Part shown: one piece after another, positions 1-13,800 of the stretch
Numbering within the stretch: the stretch's first letter is position 1
Layout of the letters: each line of letters starts with the position of its first letter
NCBI GenBank assembly: GCA_000310025.1
Contig: FN649729.1
Coordinates: 1,900,436-1,964,435, forward strand
Reading direction: 5' to 3'
DNA: 64,000 nucleotides
Source of the DNA: Ectocarpus siliculosus
Lineage: Eukaryota; Sar; Phaeophyceae; Ectocarpales; Ectocarpaceae
Position numbers and translations under genes: made by a program
The notes under the pieces: generated by a model
Told to the model about the DNA's origin: nothing
Database searches by the model: none
The model's input: only the letters and a program-made list of their open reading frames with translations

Positions 1-945
1 ACCGACCCCCAAATCCAAGATTGAGCTCCTTTGCAGCTGACGGAATGACGCACATGTGCGTACCTTTTGCACGTGGGGACGGTGTCCTCGGAGCACCACC
101 CCTGTCCTGTATGTACGTATGCATGGTCGCCGTTCGCGCGGGATGCCAGTTGTTTTCATTCTTTTATTGGTATGGAAGTTGCCAGCCGTACACTCAACCA
201 AACACACAACGTACAAGCCGCACCCTACCCCACCCTACACAACACGAAACTATTGTACTGCTGCGCACGTACTGGTATCCGTAGAGGAAGACCGAAACGA
301 AAGCAGAAGATAATCTGATATCGTATATACCGGTACCTCAGAGGGAAACCACATCGTTTGTTGTCCTTGTCGCCATAGCCAAACTCGCCTTCAAACACAA
401 GACCCCTCGCTGCATGGAAAACTGGTACCAGCCTACGTTGCCATTACCGGTGTGCTTCCCACCAGCAACAACGGTACTACACGTGTATGCAAGAAGACCG
501 TGCGTGAGCGTGGGTATGCCTACACTGTATGGTGCCGGTCGGGGAGATGGCACCGGGGTGCGTGCATACAACACCTGTGTGTATTTCATCGGGAATCGCA
601 CCGGTCGGAGAGACCGCACCGGTGCCTTGAAAATCCTAAACGAAATGATTGAATTGATATTTCCGCACCGAGGTCGGAGAGATGGCACCGAGGTCGGAGA
701 GATGGCACCGGGGTGCGATGAATAGCCCAAGGAAAACGCATTTAACAAATCGATCGCACGCAGTGCCATCTTTCCGACTGTTTCGGTACGAATCTACGTG
801 GCTCATTCGTGGGTCATTGTCGTGCGCTGCTCTTCTCCTCCGATTGACATCCCCTCACGTGTTGTAGTCACACTGCGGGCTGCTCCGGCGCGAAAGATAA
901 AACTTGAGCGGCATAAGTGCCGTGCGGGCGTCCATTATCACATGA
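1..945. other. 5' flank of the ROCO gene, no supported exon
   Basis: I see no leucine-rich repeat exon and no P-loop (GxxxxGK[ST]) in any frame here, although ROCO proteins normally carry both upstream of the switch region. A 20-bp unit beginning GCACCGAGGTCGGAG is repeated in tandem from about 665 to 710, and a related copy lies near 535. The short reading frames overlap on both strands and look like chance. Confidence 0.5.
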
Positions 946-3900
946 ATGGTTGGTTTGACTCACCTTGTTCACTCAATGCACTGCCGCAGTTTGCGGCGCA
1001 GCATCACGACCGGGGGGCCGTGTATGACACAAAACGGTGGTGTGGAAAGCACTGTCCACGTGGATGTCGAAGACCACAAAGTCGATGGTCATCCAATTCG
1101 GATATTTGATTGTGCCGGTCAGGTGAGACCCATTGTGTTCCTTGCACACGCGTGCGTTGACCCAGTCAGCTTGCGTGGTGGGTCGGTGTACTTTTGATTG
1201 GACGTTCTGTGGCAATCATCGAGGCCGAGGTTGGAGGTCGAGATCGTTTCATTTTGTCGTGAGCAGCTTCCAACCGGAGTTTCAAGCTATTCGCATGGAC
1301 GTTTGGTGCGAGTACAGGACGGGGTTTACATGGCTTTCAAATCCCAGTCCGCGCGGGCGCACTGCCATTGATATCCGTCAGCTGACATGATCTTATTGCG
1401 GGGTGGGGTTGTCTAGTTTTCTTCATCGTTTTCAGAAACATGCAGCCGGCGGGTGACATCGTCCGTCCTTAGTCGCATCATTCCTCGGTCAGTATCATTG
1501 CGATAAGGACTTCACACTGTCCTGGACCCCGGCAGTGAACTAACACGTATCGTATTCTCCTGCACCCTGTTACCCAATTCACTTCCTTCGACACCATGTA
1601 TCCGTCATGTGCGCCCCTCGACGTGTCTGTGATCCCCCACCTTGACCACCGGACAGGTTGTCTACTACGGACTGCTCCAGCTATTTCTCACCCCTCGTGC
1701 CGTGTACCTGTTGGTATGGGATGCGGCGAAAGCCAGCGAGATGGATGGCTTGAACCTTGAAGACCTTGCCATTGCCCCCTGGCTACGTTACTTGACTTTC
1801 CGTGTGCCGGATGCAAACGTGATCCTTGTGGGGAACAAGTGGGACCGCGTGGTAAGGACCAGGGGTACAGTAGCGGATGACGTAGAATGCGAGAGCCGCC
1901 GATGGCTGAAGTCCTGGATGGAGAAAGCACATGGACATCAACCCCACGGACTTTCGTTGGAAGATGGCGTCAGCCTTGTGAGCTGCGCGCAGTCTGGCCT
2001 AGGCGTCTCGGCACCAGCGTTCGGTGGGGGAACAGGCTGGCCCTGCGACAAGAGCACCCCGGGGCTTTTTCATCGCATGATATACGATCCTGTCGATGAC
2101 AAGAGGACTGTTACCATGCATCTTCCGCCGAGCTACCGACTCGCCCTTGAGATGCTTGAGGAGCTGGCCTCTTCCAGTAGGTAAGGCCAAAGATGTTATG
2201 TATTTGTCGCCAAGTCATGCAGTCCCAGTACATCGATATGCACGTCAACGGCTTAAGCGATGTGTGTTTTTTCCACATGGAGCAATAGCGTTGCTGTGCC
2301 CGCTCAAGCGTTTCAAGCATTGCACCACGATTGTGTGTGTGTGTGTGTGTGTTATCATCTTGCGGTCGGGGATGCATTCATGGAAAGTTCACCTCCTCTC
2401 GATCGGACCCGTGCAATTTTAGGCGCAAGGCCGAACAACGAACCCGGGGCATCACAAGAGCGGATTTGGAGGAAAAGTGGCACGCCAAGGTGGCTGAGCT
2501 GAACGGAGCCGGCACGCCGGTAGCCGCCCCAGAAGCGGCAATGCCTGGTGCGATCTTGATCAGGTAAGTTCAATCGGCGGTGCGGTTTTGGGTTGACTTT
2601 GTGCTTGGTTGCCTACGAGTACCAGCTGTTCAACGTCCTGGTTTGCATGGATCGGAAATATATTTTATGTTTGTGATGTTTGTGTGGCTTAACATCAGGT
2701 GCACACACCAGGAAAAACGTTCACGTTGAATAGAGTAGAACCGTTTTCAGCCAGTAGAGCTAGTGCACATTTATGCTCTGCTCTGCGTCCCACTTGCTGT
2801 CGGGCCCGGTTTTTGTATCGTACAACCTCTCTGTGTGCAGGAAGTGGGAGGGAGGGCTGGTGGAATACGGCAACTACGTCTTCCTCGACGTCGAGTGGTT
2901 TGCCACAGTTCTGGACCCTTTGTTTAGTCACAGGCGAGATTCATACGGCGACATTGATCTGGGTGGTATTCGGGTGACCAACCTTGCAAGCTTGCGCCGG
3001 CTGGACAACGAACATGTTTTCGAGCCGCAACTCGCTGAGGAGCTGTGGACTCCAGAGCTCGCACCACACCTTCTCCTGGCGTTGAAGAGCGCAGGGCTGA
3101 CGTTTCCCTTACCGAACGACCCCAATGGGGGCTTGGTGATCCTTTTGCGCATGGACACAACGCGCCCACCTGAGTATGGTATCAAGCTCGAGCAAGTGCA
3201 CAAAGCTAGCGAGGCCGACCTGAGGCTTACTGTGGCATGCTCGTTCAGTCTAGGTTTGCCCCCTGGCTTTGTCGAGCGTCTCCTAGCGCGGTGCTGCCAC
3301 ATGGGCTATCCTTTCCCCTTCTGGCGATACGGGGCTCTGATAGTGGGGAATGGTGCGGAAAAAGGGTTGTTCTCACTGAGTGTAGAGTACTCTGAGGAGG
3401 ACAAGATCCTGGCATTGGAGGTGTTCGGAGGATGTGAGGAGGTGCATGCGTGGGCGGCTCTGTCGAAAGTCCTCTCCGTCATGATCAAGATGCTCTCGGA
3501 GTTCCCTGGTTTACCATGCGAGCTGATGTTCTTCTGCCCACAGCACAAGACCAAGGGCATGCCGATCAGGACGACAGATGTAAGCTCTCCATCTCGTTGC
3601 TGTACGTGTTTTTGCCTTGTTCGAGCGATGATCCTACTGTAGCTCCATCCTCAACATGGCGACGGTGGAACTGAGTGCCAACAGTTCAAAAATTGCTCTG
3701 CCATGGCCAATCTTGTGCTGGCCAATCAACACGGTAGCCGCCGCTCATCGCTGCAATGTTTCAGCTCATTATGCAGATTGCAGACGAGTGCTTCGGCACC
3801 ACAGATGCAAGAATACCCACTACCAAATTGCGCATTCATATAACTCACCAGTGCGCGCTTTCATGTTGACAGGGACGACCGGGATCCTGCCTGGTGGAGG

Positions 3901-5077
3901 AGAGCTACTTTTGTCAACTCTGCCAGGATCGTGAGGCGGGTATTGACCTTTTGGCAGCTGCTCTTCAGGTTGTGGAATTCTCAGACGAGAAGTTCCTCGA
4001 TGAACCGCTCCGGGAGCAGTTTGCCGAGAATGCCGAGAAGGTGGCTCGTCAGGGCTGTGCGTTATGGCCTGGGATGAACTACGAGGTGGGGTTTCTTTCA
4101 CCACAGGCAGTTGGCACAATGTACAGGCGATACATTCTATAGACACAGGCCTTCCAGGGTCGTACGAAGGCCTTCGTCTAGGCCATGATGTGGCTTGACC
4201 TGTACGCATTGAAAGTGTCGGACTGCTCAGGCCTCCGGGAATGTTGTTTTGCTCGTCTCGCAACCGTTGTTGTTTTCATACAGGTTGAGGTTTCTGGTCC
4301 GGCCTCTTCCGGCATCAGTCCGGGCATCCAAGCACCTGCCCAGATCAGATCGAGCAACCAAGCACCTGTGCAGAGTGGTTCGAGCAGCCAAGCATCTACA
4401 GAAGGCAGTCCGCCCAGCCAGGTTCAAAGTTGTAACAACATTAGCTAGGGTATAAGCAAGTGGCGATCAATGACCCGAAATCTGAGTGGCTGCCCAGTTG
4501 ATTCGACTTGTAAAGATCTGAATTGGCAAGTATGTAGAATTTCTAAACATGGCCGAAATTGTGTGAATTTCAGTCACTTTACCCAAAAGCCGCCTTGATA
4601 GTCCGCGTTCCACGGTTTCCAGATTGCATGGGCTTCGCTCGCGAGTTTCTCCTTGAATCTGGAGCATTGAGTCGTGTCTCCTGGGCTACGCTCCCGGAAT
4701 TCGTGTTGCGCTTCCGTACCTCACGTCGGTTGACCTTCCCGCCGATAGAAAATCGAACGGTAGCGACAAACAACATCATACGCCTCTTTTGCGTGCACGA
4801 GCCATCACAAACTTAAACTCCATTCCGTTACTGGTATGATGTACAGGTTTCGGGGACGCCATGGTATCAGGACGTGAAGACGTTGGTAGGCGCAGCCAGC
4901 GTGGCGTGTCTCACTGTCTTCGGGGTATTCGCTGCCAAGGAAGATGACGACCCTCGTCTGTGGGGGGTGTTCCTCGGCGTTGGCATGTTGTTGATTGGCG
5001 CAGAGTTCGTTTTGATTGCCAGAGAGCACAAGCTTTTGTGCTGCAAACCAAGGGTGGAAGCTGCGAGTGCTGTGTAG
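946..5077 (+). CDS. ROCO-family GTPase (Roc-COR), 3' part, with C-terminal membrane hairpin
   Basis: This is the C-terminal part of a Ras-of-complex GTPase. Exons are: up to 1122 (start unclear, 946 is the left edge of the open frame), 1657-2180, 2423-2563, 2841-3579, 3873-4085, 4284-4421 and 4847-5077 (stop). All junctions are GT-AG and phase-consistent. Exon 1 ends in the G3 motif DCAGQ. Exon 2 carries LLVWDAAKA and the G4 motif GNKWD. The long fourth exon is COR-like (LDVEWFATVLDPLFSHR). The sixth exon is a Ser/Gln/Pro linker. The last exon holds two hydrophobic helices (LVGAASVACLTVFGVFAA and WGVFLGVGMLLIGAEFVLI) before a Cys/basic tail. LRR-ROCO GTPases are known to be expanded in Ectocarpus. 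The P-loop and any LRRs are not visible, so the gene is either cut by the window edge, has a missed exon, or is truncated. Confidence 0.8.
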
Positions 5078-8000
5078 ACCCCGTCCTTGTCCGAACAAGG
5101 GCTACGTAACGTGTTGGGAAGGGCAGAGGGCTTTGGGATTTTCACTTTGCTGAGGTAGGGGAGGAGCTCTTGTGCCGTTGTGGGAGCAGTCGAGTTGCGT
5201 GTTGCGGCGTTTGGTATATGACCGCTCAGAGAATATCTCGTCGAATATTCTACGCGTCGCGCGTCCACCTGTTGGTTCAGAGACAACTAGACATGTTGTT
5301 AGACTAGTGAGGAGGCTCTGCTGCAACCCTTCGATGAAAGCGCCAACATTTCAGTTCTCGCCTTTCTCAAAATCTCGGATAATTCGCTCGTCACTCTAGC
5401 TGCGTTCGACGGGACAGTTGATGTGATGAACGTGGGTAGGACTATTGCTGTGATATCTCACGGAGTATCGGTGGGTCCGGACACAAGATGGTACCGAATT
5501 ATTCGTCCATCCAAGTTACTCAACGCCTGATGGCGGAAAACAAAACCCTCTGAAACCCCTTTAGACTAGACTATATTTACGATGTTTCTGTGACATTCCT
5601 GCTCACTACCATGGCGGCCTGACGCCGAACGTGGTACAAATCCGGCCCCAAAACGATGCAGAGGGTCTGCCACACGGCGGTGCCCCCCAACTCTCTATGA
5701 TGGAGCACACGTATGCGGCACCTCACAGTCACGCCTTCCCACCACCGTCTCCCGTCTCCGGTTCTCGCCACGACGTCAACGTTTCCCTCACCATGTGGTA
5801 CAACCGTAGCCCACACCCTTTACCTGATTCCTTGTTGTTGTGCAGTACCCCTTCCATGTAGACCTCGATACATGTATTTGTAGCAGCATCGACTACACCG
5901 CGGCGCTCGACGCAGATCTCCGCTCAGTACCGTCAATATTTGGTGCTGGTCCACGGGACGCGGACACCTTCCGTGGTCTCAAGCCAACTGCCCCAAAAAC
6001 GTGTGACGGCACTTCTTCTGTACTTTTCGCGCCTTTGTACACGTGTATTCACTTACCCGATGAATGGGCAAGGGCATCTCTGCTGCACCACATGTAGGAA
6101 TGAAGTGGTGGGGATTAGGAGTGGTTCCAGCGGTTGCTCGCTGTGTGAAAAGTTGTGAAATGAAGAGAGTACACAGATGAAGGTCCACAGATAAAAGAAG
6201 ACGTGGCAAGTCCCGGCCACTTTGAAAAACAACACATGATCATCTAAATCAAAGCAACGCGTGAAGCAGAGAGCCATCCTCAGAAGCTAAACCTGAATCA
6301 GGTTCGGTCTGACCGCGTTGTGTGTGCCCGACTTTCGTTGTCGTTTGGGGCGAAGGTTCAGCATCAGGCTATTGCATGGATGTCGTCACTCTGAAACAAG
6401 GGGACGTCACCCATACATACAAGGGTCATCATGTCAACCCTTGCTGCGGGTGCGATAACCCACATGCCACGATTTCCTGAAGAAGCGACAGGCCGCCCCA
6501 CCAGCGACGGCAACGCAGACGCTTCTTTGTCCGGCGTCCGCACCGAGGGGTCTCCGACGAAGAAAACGTCCTCCGAGAGAACCAACAGTCCTCTCTTCCG
6601 CGCTCGCGCATGACACCCGTAGAATATATGTACGTCTTCTGATGTTCCTCCAAACAAAACACGTCTGGTAACATTATGATGATGCCGTTCACATAGCACG
6701 CAGCCCCCCCCGAGGAGACATTCTAGTGCGCTCGCTACCGTCGCAACGTACACCGGGCAGAGGAGCAGCATCGGCTCCCTCAAGCTGCTGCTCGGTGCTG
6801 AAATTTTCAGCACGGGCATCCATGCGAACGCTTGGTATGCGCAAGGCTGCTATCCGGCCTGTCTGTCTCGAATATACGCCTGCCCGCGGTAGGCTCACAT
6901 ACATGCGACATTACGCCCCAACGCCCCCTTGACAAAAACAACACCTACCTCCAACAATACAATGAATCTCTGGAACACGGTTCACAGCCCTGAATGAATG
7001 TAACGCCCAGCGCACGCGAACCGCGCGGCCCCCTCTCTCCGTGCCTCCTCTTCCGTAACCTCACAGCCCAGTTGCCTCGTGGGGAAATAATAACGCTGAA
7101 TATAAAATAGCCTTGACTACGTTATATGCAATTGCACGACTAGGGGGGTCAAAGACCTACCTACCGGCGCTACTTGTAGAGTACGTTTGCTGCGTATTTG
7201 CAGCAACCAACACCAGCACAGTTGGGGACGCGCAAGCAGAACAGCGAGCTACAGTAGCAGATTTCTCGCGCTCTGTCTCTTTGCTTGCCGTCGGTAGAAC
7301 ACATCAGTATCCCCACGACATAAGGCTTCCGACGCGAATAGCAGGACACGCAGCGCGTCAAAAGCGGCGCGACTCCTGGAAGGGCCGCTCGGTTTGTCTC
7401 TCGAAGTAGGAGTACTCTGGAGGCTGACGAACATACGAACATACGCCTTACATTCCCGCTCGAACTGTAGCTATCCTTCAGAGACGTGCCTTCCCTCCCC
7501 GGTGCTTCCAGAGCTCGGCGGACCCTACAGTTTATAGCCCGCTACCACGAGCAAACCCGACCCGTTCTTGTGAGGCTCCGCGGAAACGGGACATTGAACG
7601 CCCCATCAATTCCCGCACTTTCTCTTGCCCCCTCCCCGTCCAGAAATCTGTCAGTTGAGAAATTTTCTCATTTCTCCGCAACAAAATTCCCTGCGTACAA
7701 TATTCTATAATGACATTCCTGTCAGACGTACAAGCCACGGGGACATAAAACCTTTACAACACAACTTACCAATAACTTCTATCGCATATTTCCCATGACT
7801 TCCCAAGAACATCAAATACATAGATTACTGACAACGCTACGCCAAAGGGGCGGCTCTCACACACCGCTCAAGGCGAATGCCGCTACAGCCGGTCCCAATC
7901 CCCGACAAATAACTACAAGACAACAAACAAGAACAAACCAACAGCACTGACTTTCATCCCCCCCCCCCCAACCTCGCTATTCTTGCAATGCGACATACGT

Positions 8001-8566
8001 GGCCGGCGAAAAAACCAAAAAACAACATCCCGGAGCAACGTGCAATGTTCACCCGGAGGTTGTTAACAACAACGATGTCTACCGCAAGTTGACAGCAGAC
8101 GGTGCACGGGCAACTTCATCAAAACGGCCCGTCTCGTATCCCGTAACTTTCACGGAACGGAACGAAACCGTTACACGTGTCGCCCGCTCCAGCCAGCCTT
8201 CCAGCCAGCCCCCAACCCCTACTTCACGTGCCGCAGGCGGCGATGCACAGAAACACACACACACACAAAACGCGCGAACGTGCGCGCACAAGACGCAAGA
8301 CCCCCTGGCAAGTCTACTCTAACCAGGCAGGTCGTCTTTGCCCTCCACTCGCTGCGTTCAATGAAAAACTCCCGCCCTGTTTCATTCCATCCCACGCCAT
8401 ATGTGGGCCTGTAGAAACGAACGCATTGCTCCGCGCCAACCACACAGATATCAATCGAGTAGCACTGTACCCTTCCTCGCACAATCATATCGTGCGTTCC
8501 TGCGGCGTCGCCATGAGTTTGGTCAAGGCCAAATAGAGTGCATCAGGTCTGGCCTGGCCTGTCCCT
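5078..8566. other. intergenic, 3' ends of two convergent genes
   Basis: The ROCO gene (+) and the OGT gene (-) converge here. The longest open frame (6364-6819, minus, 151 codons) has no recognisable motif and no supporting splice structure. The stretch next to 8566 must contain the OGT 3' UTR. A poly-C run lies near 7961-7970 and a short (CA)n tract near 8252-8268. I see no RNA gene or mobile element. Confidence 0.4.
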
Positions 8567-10775
8567 TTAGCCTTCGTCGCTGGCAGTCGCTTCGTCGCTT
8601 GCCCTTCTCTTTCGTCTGTTCCTCACCCCCTCCTCTTCCTCCTGCTGCTCCTCCTCCTTTACCGCTTCGCCCTGTACCGTCCCAGGGGCGGTCAAACTCT
8701 CCTCCCGCGCCGCCCCAACCGCAGGGCTGCTGCTCGTGGGCGATCCTTCGGCGGACACTGCTGCCGCCGCCGCCGCCGCCGCCGCTGTCCCCGCCGCCGC
8801 CGCCGCCACCGCCTCGCCGTCGTCTACCGGTGCCGCCGCTGTTTCCTGCTGCGGAGACGGCTGGCAGCCGTCGCTCCCCTTGACATCGCCGCTGCCGCTG
8901 CCGCTGTCGGCGGTAGCAGCAGGAGCAGCTGCTGCTGGCGTTGCAGAGGGGACTTCTAGGGACGGGGAAGAGGAGGGGGACGGCACTCCACCGTTGTGGT
9001 TGGCGTCCACATCGCCGCCGGCGGAGGAAGGGGGCTCCGCCGCCGGGGGCTGGGGGGGCACCGGCGTGGCGCCGACGGTGTCGTCCACCTTGAGGTCTTC
9101 GGGGTCAAGTCCTGCCTGGAATCGCTCGTGTGCCATCGCCAGACCAGCCTGCTCCGTCCGGGCCACGTGTTGCCGTGCGGTGGGTTGGTTGAAAGCCGCC
9201 GCGGTCCCATGTGTGTGGAGCCATCGGAGTAGGTGAGAAGGGCGACAACAAACACGACGGAGAGAACAGCGACCGTGGTCGGCGGGGGGCTTAGGGACTC
9301 GCTAGGCGTACAAAAAAGAAGCACGCACGCGTTCATGCTACAACCGATGGCCGCTGGTGGCGTCCCCCTAGAAAGACGGTCATTGCTGCACAACTCTCCT
9401 AAAGGGTTTCATCGAGGGAAGGGGAAGGTGGAGGCGGAAATAGCAACGACATACGGGAAAAAGGAAGATCGGAAGACCAAGAGCGATCGGGGCAGAGAAG
9501 GCGGGCTCAAGAGCCCTGCGGAATGGCACAAGACAACAAACCATCAAGGGCACACCGAAAGCGGCCCTTTCTTCTCTCTCTTCCCTCCTTCTAAAAGCTT
9601 GTGGCACAATAGACCCTGTACCGTCACACGCAAGACGGCATGCCACGCTTACCTCCATGTTTCGGACCCACCGCTGCGTGTCAAACAGCGGGCACGAATG
9701 TCTCGACTCCTCCAGACGGCTGCGGATCTACCGTACCACACCATGCCGTATCGAACGAACCGCACCGAGCGGTAGCCGCGAGGCAACAGAGGGGCGGGAC
9801 GGGTATGGCGTGGGGGGCACGCGGGTGAAGAACAGGGATGGCGGGGATATGTAGCATGCCAGTGCGGTTGTGTTCCGGGGGAACAAACACCGGTGAATCT
9901 CAGTAGTCACCGTGCATGCCGCAGATTGGACGAGAGCGAATGTGGTGGCCAAATAACTCTACGCAAGCGGGGTGTCACCCAGCCGGTCAACGTCTACATG
10001 GAAATCCACCAGGCCGACCGCTCTTAGCCACCGTGGTCACCATCCCATCACCCCGATCACGCCCACCTCGACATTGATCTATCGATCAACAACGCGTCTA
10101 TCCTTAAACCCGCTCACACACACCGAAAATATTAACTCGAGAGCCGACACAAGAGACGGAGAAACGCTATTATATTTTTGCATTCGCTGTGAGAAAGAAA
10201 GACCGGGAGACGAATACAGGAGTAACATGCTTGAGAGACAGAGAACACGCGCATAAATACAGCAGTAGTCTCTCCACGCAGCCCGTTCGTCGCTCTGCAA
10301 CAGCCTGTTAACAACACAGCAGAAGAAGATCTCGCCCAACATAGCCGAAGGCAATCGACCCACTACATAAAAATACCAAGCGCGCCAAGAGGACAAGATT
10401 TTACACCCACATCGATATGCGAAAAAGTTGGTGAATCCACGCGGTTGCAACCTTCGACGCAAGATTGCATGCAATGTTCGCATGTGTTGACCTACTGATG
10501 CCTGACCTGCCGGCACGTGGATGTGTAAAAATACGATAGTGCTAAACGAAGTACTTCAAGAAGCAACATTTGTGCTAAACTTCTCTCTTTCGGGAACCTG
10601 GGTACCTGTACCCACGCCATGCGAAATGCAAATCACATGAAAGCTACCGACCGAGGCTTCGAACTAAAATGAAAAATACATAACACACGCACATGTTTTC
10701 CGCCGCACGGAGACTAACGTACTATCATTGGTCAGCCAGTTACATGTAGAGCGGTCCATGCTAGTAAAAAATACA

Positions 10776-10812
<37 letters not shown>

Positions 10813-13800
10813 CGAAAAGCTTCTCAGGGTCCGTGGCCAGCGACACGGCCCTCTCCTCGTACTCCTCTAGGCTCTCCACGATCAGACCCGTGCCCTCCGC
10901 GCCCGCCGCCTTGAGCAGGGACGGCGCTACCCTCGTCGCCATCTTCGACCCGGCCATGGTCAGCATTGGCGTCCTGGAAGGCGTTTGTTATGTTGTTTCG
11001 ACCAACAAGACAATGGGGGGGGCGCCGCGCGGGGGGATTCGTTTTTTTATTTGAGGAGATGCCTCCAAGGCATTTCTTCTCCAACAGCTTGAATATTCAA
11101 AACAGGCGGGGCTTGCGTGTGTGTTTCTGAACTAGGATCGACCGCGCCATCCAGCTGGCCGATGTGTGTGCGTGTGCCGAAAAACAGTTACCTGGAATTG
11201 GGGAGGGAAAACATGAAAAAAGCACAAAGGTTCTGTGAAACGAAACGCCTGGAAAATAAAATCCTTCTCCTTGGTCACAAAGCATGAATCGATCGAACGT
11301 GCCCAGGGTTCGCACAACACGAACATTACGCGTGACAAAGTGAGCACAGATATGAACAACATTTTACAGGATGACGTGTTTGTTTCGCCGATTGTTGCGG
11401 GCCCCAGCAGGTCTTTGTCAGGCTTCAACTCCAAACGACGGCATGAAGATAAATTGTGTGCGGATGGACACCCTGCTCAAAGAGTGTTCCGCACTACTAC
11501 CATAGCAATTCAAAGGATCTGTCTGTCCGTCTCACCCGCTCCACAGGATGTCGCAGCCCGTGGTGTGCGCGTTGCAGCTCGGGGTGTCGAGAAAGAGGTC
11601 GGCCAGGTAACCCCGCTTGATGTGCTCCTCCTTCGTAGCCACGTCTGTGAAGTGCAGCTGTACCATACAAAACATTAGGAAAAGACGGGAATCGAGGGGG
11701 AGTGAGAAATAGAGAGTGGGAGGCAGAGAGAGGAGATCGAAAATCGCAATCGCAAGACGCTTTGCGATTGCTGGTGATACTGGTGATGCATTGTTGGACC
11801 TGCGGGTCTAGAAAAGAGGTGGATCGCAAGCAGAGCGACGTTATTGTCAGAAATCATACGAACATAGGACAGGCGGATCAAATATGACAGGTACAGAGCT
11901 GGCCCAACACAAGGAAGGTGCCCCACACATCATCATCATCAGCCAGACGTGACATCGTAACCTCCAGGTGCAGTAACATGGGAGAGTCCAAAAATTGGCC
12001 GGTAAACGTCGGGGCGACGATATTAACGAAAGCAACAGCAGCAATACTTGAAATGAAAGCCTTCACCCATACACCCTGTGTGACCTTCCTCCTGCCCTGG
12101 TGCGTCCAGAAATTCTATCAATGGGTGTAAGGACCGGCGTCCAGAGTAGATGGGACGACAAAAAACACACGCACACTGTTTCCAACCGCACTGAGACTGA
12201 CGTATTTTCATTGGTAAGCCGGTTTGCGCGGTCGATGGAAAAACACACACACACACACCAACACACACAAACACACAAACACACCTGCTCCTCTCTGACG
12301 CCCCTCTTCCTGGCCTCCATCCTGATGTTCGCCTCCCCCGCCGGAGGAAACCTCAGCAGCCACAGCACCGCGTTTGGCACCCTCTTGAGCACCGACATCC
12401 AGGTGGAGAAGATAGCCGGGTCCATCTTGTAGAGCTGGTTGAAGTTGCACAGCACGAAACGGTCCTCCGGCACGCCGTACGTGGCTCGGGTAGGGAGGAG
12501 CGTCCGATCCAGGACGTACCTAGCCGACTGTTGGCAGGAAAGCACCCGTGCAATTTTTGTTATATATTAAAGAACGGATCGGCACACATGAGCGATGGGT
12601 TGTTTTCCCGGCGGAAATCGGGTTTGGAGGGGGGGGGGTACGCAAAGTAACCGTCCGCCCGTCATCTGTTTCTTCTGCAGGATGGATGAGCACACATGAG
12701 GGGTGGAAATTGTTCTGGGGATTGTTACGCAAAAAACGTAAAAGGCCGCCACTACCCAGCCAATTGTTTTCTATGTTTTTCCGCCCGTCCGTTTTTCTTT
12801 TGTTTTCTTCAGAACCGACGAGCACACATGGGATATGGGGGGTATGGGGGGTGGTTACGCAACCTAGTCGACTGCTCGCAGCGTAATCGGTCCGTGCATT
12901 TGGTTTTAAATGAACAACGGATAGGCACATGACGGATGTTTTTTTCGGGGAGATACTTCAAGTTTGAGGTTGTCACTCAAGCGGAAAGTTGCGGCAGATC
13001 AGTCCGGAAATCGTAGTGCCAGTCATTTGGGAAGGCGGGAGTGCTGCCAACTACCAACTGCGGCCTGTACGCAAAACAACTCGGCGAGTGTCACCAGTCC
13101 CACCATCACTTCTGCCCCAACCCCCCCTCCACCCCCCCTCTCTCTCGCCCTCTTCCACCTTCCGCTCCCCTTCCCTCTCGCGACCAGAGAACTCTTGCCC
13201 CCCCCCTCCCATCTCACCTGCTTGTGGTCGTTGACGAAGTAGGAGTGAGGCATGTACAGGATGTTCTCGGTGTAGAACCGACGGCTCTCCCGCGGCACGA
13301 TGGTCTCGTCGGCGATCATGTACTGCATGTAGTCCGCACCGAGCGTGCCGCAGAACCCCAGGTAGGACACCTACAAAAACGAAACGTTGCGTTGTACAGT
13401 AGACGGAGGATGAATTATCTTGCCGCTGTCCAAAAAAAAAAAAAGGACCAACAAAAAAAAATTAAGGAATAATAAAAACACACACAGAAAGACTACCCAT
13501 TCGAGATATACCCACAGTCGAACGGGATGTGGTGGAGTCTTTTCAGTGAGTGGAGGGAAACCGGCTGGGTAAAACACAAGCGAGCCGTAGAACCCTGTGT
13601 AGGCAATGTAGGGCACCCGAATGAACAAACCGTTATGTTGTCGATGGAGAAACAGACTTGCCATTATGAAAAACAAAAAAAAGTTCAACCGTGTAATACA
13701 TGTAGAACCTCGGGTACAACACCAAAAAAAAAAACACTACTTTGTACCGTACGTACGGTAACGACGGAGTTGAAACATCAACCTCGCCATCACACGCAAA

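Noticed and set aside
6364-6819. Minus-strand frame of 151 codons as a gene
   Set aside because: There is no motif, no splice support, and equally open frames lie on the other strand.
8401-9236. Long plus-strand frames rich in Pro or Ala
   Set aside because: They are the antisense of the OGT C-terminal exon and arise from its GCN/GAG repeats.
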